Source: JAVBKA01 sp031546715 (lineage in GTDB: Bacteria > Bacillota > Clostridia > Oscillospirales > UBA929). Taken from it: DNA of 6,930 nt. The stretch lies in assembly GCA_031546715.1 (NCBI GenBank), contig JAVBKA010000232.1:1-6930 (forward strand), read 5' to 3'. Shown piece after piece: positions 5,430 through 6,930 of this stretch; position 1 is the stretch's first letter; each line of letters opens with the position of its first letter. The translations under genes and the position numbers were made by a program. The notes below the pieces were generated by a model that searched no databases, was not told where the DNA came from, and was given only the letters and a program-made list of their open reading frames with translations.

Positions 5430-5733
5430 ACAACCTACAAACAAAATTTAATGTCGATGACAACAAATACCGATTCTATGGTGAATCGGACGAGAGCAAC
5501 AGAGCCCTACAGCAAACGTTCTATGGGCATGTGGGCGACGAAAAGGGCGCTTTGCACGATGGCGGCAGACGTCTGCCGCCAATCGCTTTGCCGCCCCGGG
5601 AAAAGGAAGTGCCCCCGCGGCATGAGCGGAACTGAGAAAGATATGCGATTACCCCGAGGTGCAGCAAACCCTAAGGCGAATAACTCCCAAGGTGCAGCAA
5701 ACCTCAGGCGAACAAAGTTCTGCCCTGCGGCGG
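5430..5733 (+). repeat. Composite dispersed element, copy B2 (direct)
   Basis: The fullest copy. It carries ACAACCTAC, TTTAATGTCG, the CCGATTC/GAATCGG hairpin (5470-5489), ATGGGCATGTGGGC, AAAAGGGCGCTTTGC, the 20-nt palindrome (5561-5580), the 31-nt core identical to copy A (5602-5632), ATGCGATTA, and two right-hand modules (AGGTGCAGCAAACC at 5657-5670 and 5690-5703, period 33). Their GGCGAA hairpins are degraded: the first has lost its second arm and the second reads AGGCGAAC-AAA-GTTCTGCCC. It ends about 50 nt before the uppP stop codon. Confidence 0.8.
5561..5580. repeat. 20-nt perfect palindrome nested in copy B2
   Basis: GGCGGCAGACGTCTGCCGCC, identical to 5263-5282 and at the same place in the element. 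It has stayed perfect although sequence just beside it has changed (for example TTGCCGCCCCGGGAAAA here against TTACCACCCTTCGTAAA on the minus strand of B1). Confidence 0.75.
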
Positions 5734-5781
5734 TTGCAGAAAATATGCTGCCGTTGTGCCATTCCCTCTATAAGAAACCGC

Positions 5782-6612
5782 CTAAACCACTAAAAAATAC
5801 AGCAAAACGATGCATCCTAGCACAATGCGATACCAGCCAAACACCTTGAAATCATGCTTCTTAATATATCCCACCAAGAACTTGATGGCGATAACCGAGA
5901 CAAAAAACGCAACCAGCATTCCCACAAGCAGGGTAATAAGCTCTGAGCCTGAGAAGTCAAAGCCAAATTTCAGTATCTTTAGCAAGCTTGCGCCAAGCAT
6001 TACCGGAATCGCCATAAAGAATGTAAACTCTGCCGCAACGGTTCTGGAAACACCTATCAAAATTGCGCCCAAAATCGTCGCACCAGACCGTGATGTTCCC
6101 GGAAATACCGCCGCAATCAACTGAAACATACCAATAATCAACGCCGTGCGGCTGGTAATCTCAGATAACGCTGTAATTTTAGGACGTTTCCCCTTGTTAA
6201 AGTTTTCGATGACTATAAACAAAACACCGAAAAGTATGAGCATAATTGCAACTGTTTGATAGTTATAAAAAAGGTCGTTTAGCTCTTCGTCAAATAAAAG
6301 TCCTACTATTGTTGCAGGTAGACATGCAATGATAATCATAAGCCACATTTTAAGTATGTTTTTTTCAATAGTAAGACCCTTTTCTTTATGTACAGTAAAG
6401 GGCATAAGCTTCTTAAAATACAGCATAACAACCGCAAGAATCGCACCTAATTGAATGACAACGAGAAACATCTCTTTAAACGCGTCACTGACATCGAGAT
6501 GCAAAAACTCATCAAGCAATATCATGTGCCCTGTACTGCTGATTGGCAGCCATTCGGTTATGCCTTCAACAATGCCAAAAATAATCGCCTTGATAATCTC
6601 AATAAATTCCAT
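5782..6612 (-). CDS. uppP: Undecaprenyl-diphosphatase UppP/BacA
   Basis: A 276-residue polytopic membrane enzyme that dephosphorylates undecaprenyl pyrophosphate, recycling the lipid carrier for peptidoglycan and other wall polymers; the family also confers bacitracin tolerance. Both family signatures are intact: EGITEWLPISSTGH at 16-29 (catalytic Glu16, Glu20 and His29) and PGTSRSGAT at 171-179 (Ser174, Arg175). Length and the hydrophobic C-terminus YRIVLGCIVLLYFLVV are normal. The start is the ATG at 6612 because GGAGG (6620-6624) sits 7 nt before it; the longer frame from 6666 would add 18 residues without a ribosome site. The region just upstream is AT-rich but I see no well-spaced promoter. 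The gene converges on the sugar-importer locus, is not functionally tied to it, and has no obvious terminator before the repeat block. Confidence 0.95.
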   Translation of the reverse strand: MEFIEIIKAIIFGIVEGITEWLPISSTGHMILLDEFLHLDVSDAFKEMFLVVIQLGAILAVVMLYFKKLMPFTVHKEKGLTIEKNILKMWLMIIIACLPATIVGLLFDEELNDLFYNYQTVAIMLILFGVLFIVIENFNKGKRPKITALSEITSRTALIIGMFQLIAAVFPGTSRSGATILGAILIGVSRTVAAEFTFFMAIPVMLGASLLKILKFGFDFSGSELITLLVGMLVAFFVSVIAIKFLVGYIKKHDFKVFGWYRIVLGCIVLLYFLVV

Positions 6613-6690
6613 TAGAAGTCCTCCGTTTTTGTTATAAATATAATAGATTTGTTCGATAACCAGCACCTAGTTCTATAGTGCCGTGAAGCC

Positions 6691-6808
6691 TAACCACCCC
6701 GTCGCTGCGCGCCACCCCTCCACAGAGGGGAATTAACCCCGTCGCTGCGCGCACCCCTCCACAGAGGGGAATTATTTAACCCCGCACAACTTATTCCCCT
6801 CTGTGGAG
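6691..6808. repeat. Second repeat family: two tandem units plus an inverted arm
   Basis: Unit 1 (6691-6733) and unit 2 (6734-6772) both contain CCCCGTCGCTGCGCGC followed by CCCCTCCACAGAGGGG and AAT; unit 1 has a few extra bases. After a 20-nt gap the tail returns inverted: CTCCACAGAGGGGAAT at 6757-6772 is perfectly complementary to 6793-6808, a 16-bp stem. Each unit also holds a CCCCTC/GAGGGG mini-hairpin. It is unrelated in sequence to the element around the binding-protein gene, codes for no protein, and resembles a dispersed non-autonomous repeat common in clostridial genomes (recalled, not searched). Confidence 0.75.
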
Positions 6809-6880
6809 TAATGTCAACAACTTAAGGGACTGTGGTGAAAACGCACAAGAAGCGACGGCAAAGATTGTGGAAAAAGCGAA

Positions 6881-6908
6881 TTGACAAATGGGGAATTGCC
6901 CCAATAAT
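6881..6908 (+). promoter_or_regulatory. Candidate sigma-A promoter with an operator-like inverted repeat, pointing out of the window
   Basis: TTGACA (6881-6886, perfect -35) is followed after 16 nt by AATAAT (6903-6908, five of six matches to TATAAT). Between them TGGGG-AATTG-CCCCA (6889-6903) is a 5-bp inverted repeat, placed where a repressor could block polymerase. Any gene it drives lies beyond the right edge. This is a motif match only; a short GTG-started frame also crosses it and cannot be fully excluded as coding. Confidence 0.4.
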
Positions 6909-6930
6909 GGCAAAAAACGGGAGAATTTGC

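Larger units (their letters stand above)
5064..5781. other. Gene-free repeat-rich spacer between binding protein and uppP
   Basis: About 720 nt between two converging genes, with no credible coding sequence. It holds a strong hairpin just after the lipoprotein stop (5078-5105), an inverted copy (5147-5303) and a direct copy (5430-5733) of the composite element, and between them about 125 nt (5304-5429) in which I recognise nothing. I found no T-tract terminator for either of the converging genes. Confidence 0.75.

Noticed and set aside
5208..5444. Open frame of 78 codons on the minus strand
   Set aside because: Covers inverted element copy B1; the similarity to the 2773-3273 translation is explained by the shared DNA repeat, not by a conserved protein.
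2678..5733. Composite transposon carrying the binding-protein gene
   Set aside because: The flanking repeats have no transposase, no clear terminal inverted repeats and no visible target-site duplication; the gene fits its neighbours functionally.
5397..5849. Open frame of 150 codons on the plus strand
   Set aside because: Runs through element copy B2 and into the antisense of uppP's 3' end; no ribosome site or family resemblance.
6613..6666. Upstream start adding 18 residues to UppP
   Set aside because: GGAGG correctly spaced before the ATG at 6612 and the normal family N-terminus favour the shorter form.
6691..6808. Possible CRISPR array
   Set aside because: Only two adjacent direct units without unique spacers, plus an inverted arm; no cas gene present.
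6832..6930. GTG-started very basic reading frame open to the right edge
   Set aside because: AAGGGA lies just upstream, but only about 33 codons are visible, no family is recognised, and a promoter-like sequence lies within it; insufficient to call a gene.

Overview
The window looks like chromosomal DNA from a plant-polysaccharide-degrading clostridial Firmicute, probably an uncultured Oscillospiraceae/Ruminococcaceae-type gut or rumen bacterium. The evidence is strong AGGAGG-type ribosome sites, Gram-positive LplB/YtcP-type sugar permeases, a Ser/Pro-linked lipoprotein binding protein, and gene-free stretches packed with short GC-rich palindromic repeats. The taxonomic guess is inference; no rRNA or marker gene is present.

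Layout. (1) 2-2583: the 3' part of a GH67 alpha-glucuronidase gene (aguA, its start lies left of the window), followed on the same strand by two sugar ABC-transporter permease genes (LplB-like, then YtcP-like), spaced 47 and 12 nt apart, so very probably one transcript. (2) 2584-3380: about 800 nt without a credible gene, filled with dispersed repeats, small hairpins and a 47/46-nt tandem duplication. (3) 3381-5063: a 560-residue lipoprotein solute-binding protein with its own very good ribosome site. (4) 5064-5781: about 720 nt of repeats, including two further copies of the element seen in (2), facing each other. (5) 5782-6612 on the minus strand: uppP (bacA) undecaprenyl-diphosphatase. (6) 6613-6930: a second, unrelated repeat family (two tandem units and one inverted arm) and, at the right edge, a promoter-like sequence pointing out of the window.

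How the genes work together. Regions 1 and 3 read as an aldouronate/xylo-oligosaccharide uptake and processing locus. The lipoprotein binds the oligosaccharide outside the cell, the two permeases carry it through the membrane, and the intracellular alpha-glucuronidase removes the (methyl)glucuronic acid from the end of the xylo-oligosaccharide. The same combination (lplA, lplB, ytcP, aguA) is known from the aldouronate-utilization cluster of Paenibacillus JDR-2. No ATPase gene is present in the window; such importers commonly share a distant MsmX-type ATPase. uppP is a cell-wall housekeeping gene, convergent with the sugar locus and functionally unrelated.

The most unusual part is the repeat landscape: three copies of one composite palindromic element flank the binding-protein gene, two in direct and one in inverted orientation, with a nested palindrome present in two copies and absent from the third. 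I see no evidence for a new defence, mobile or RNA-guided system. The genes themselves belong to well-known families.
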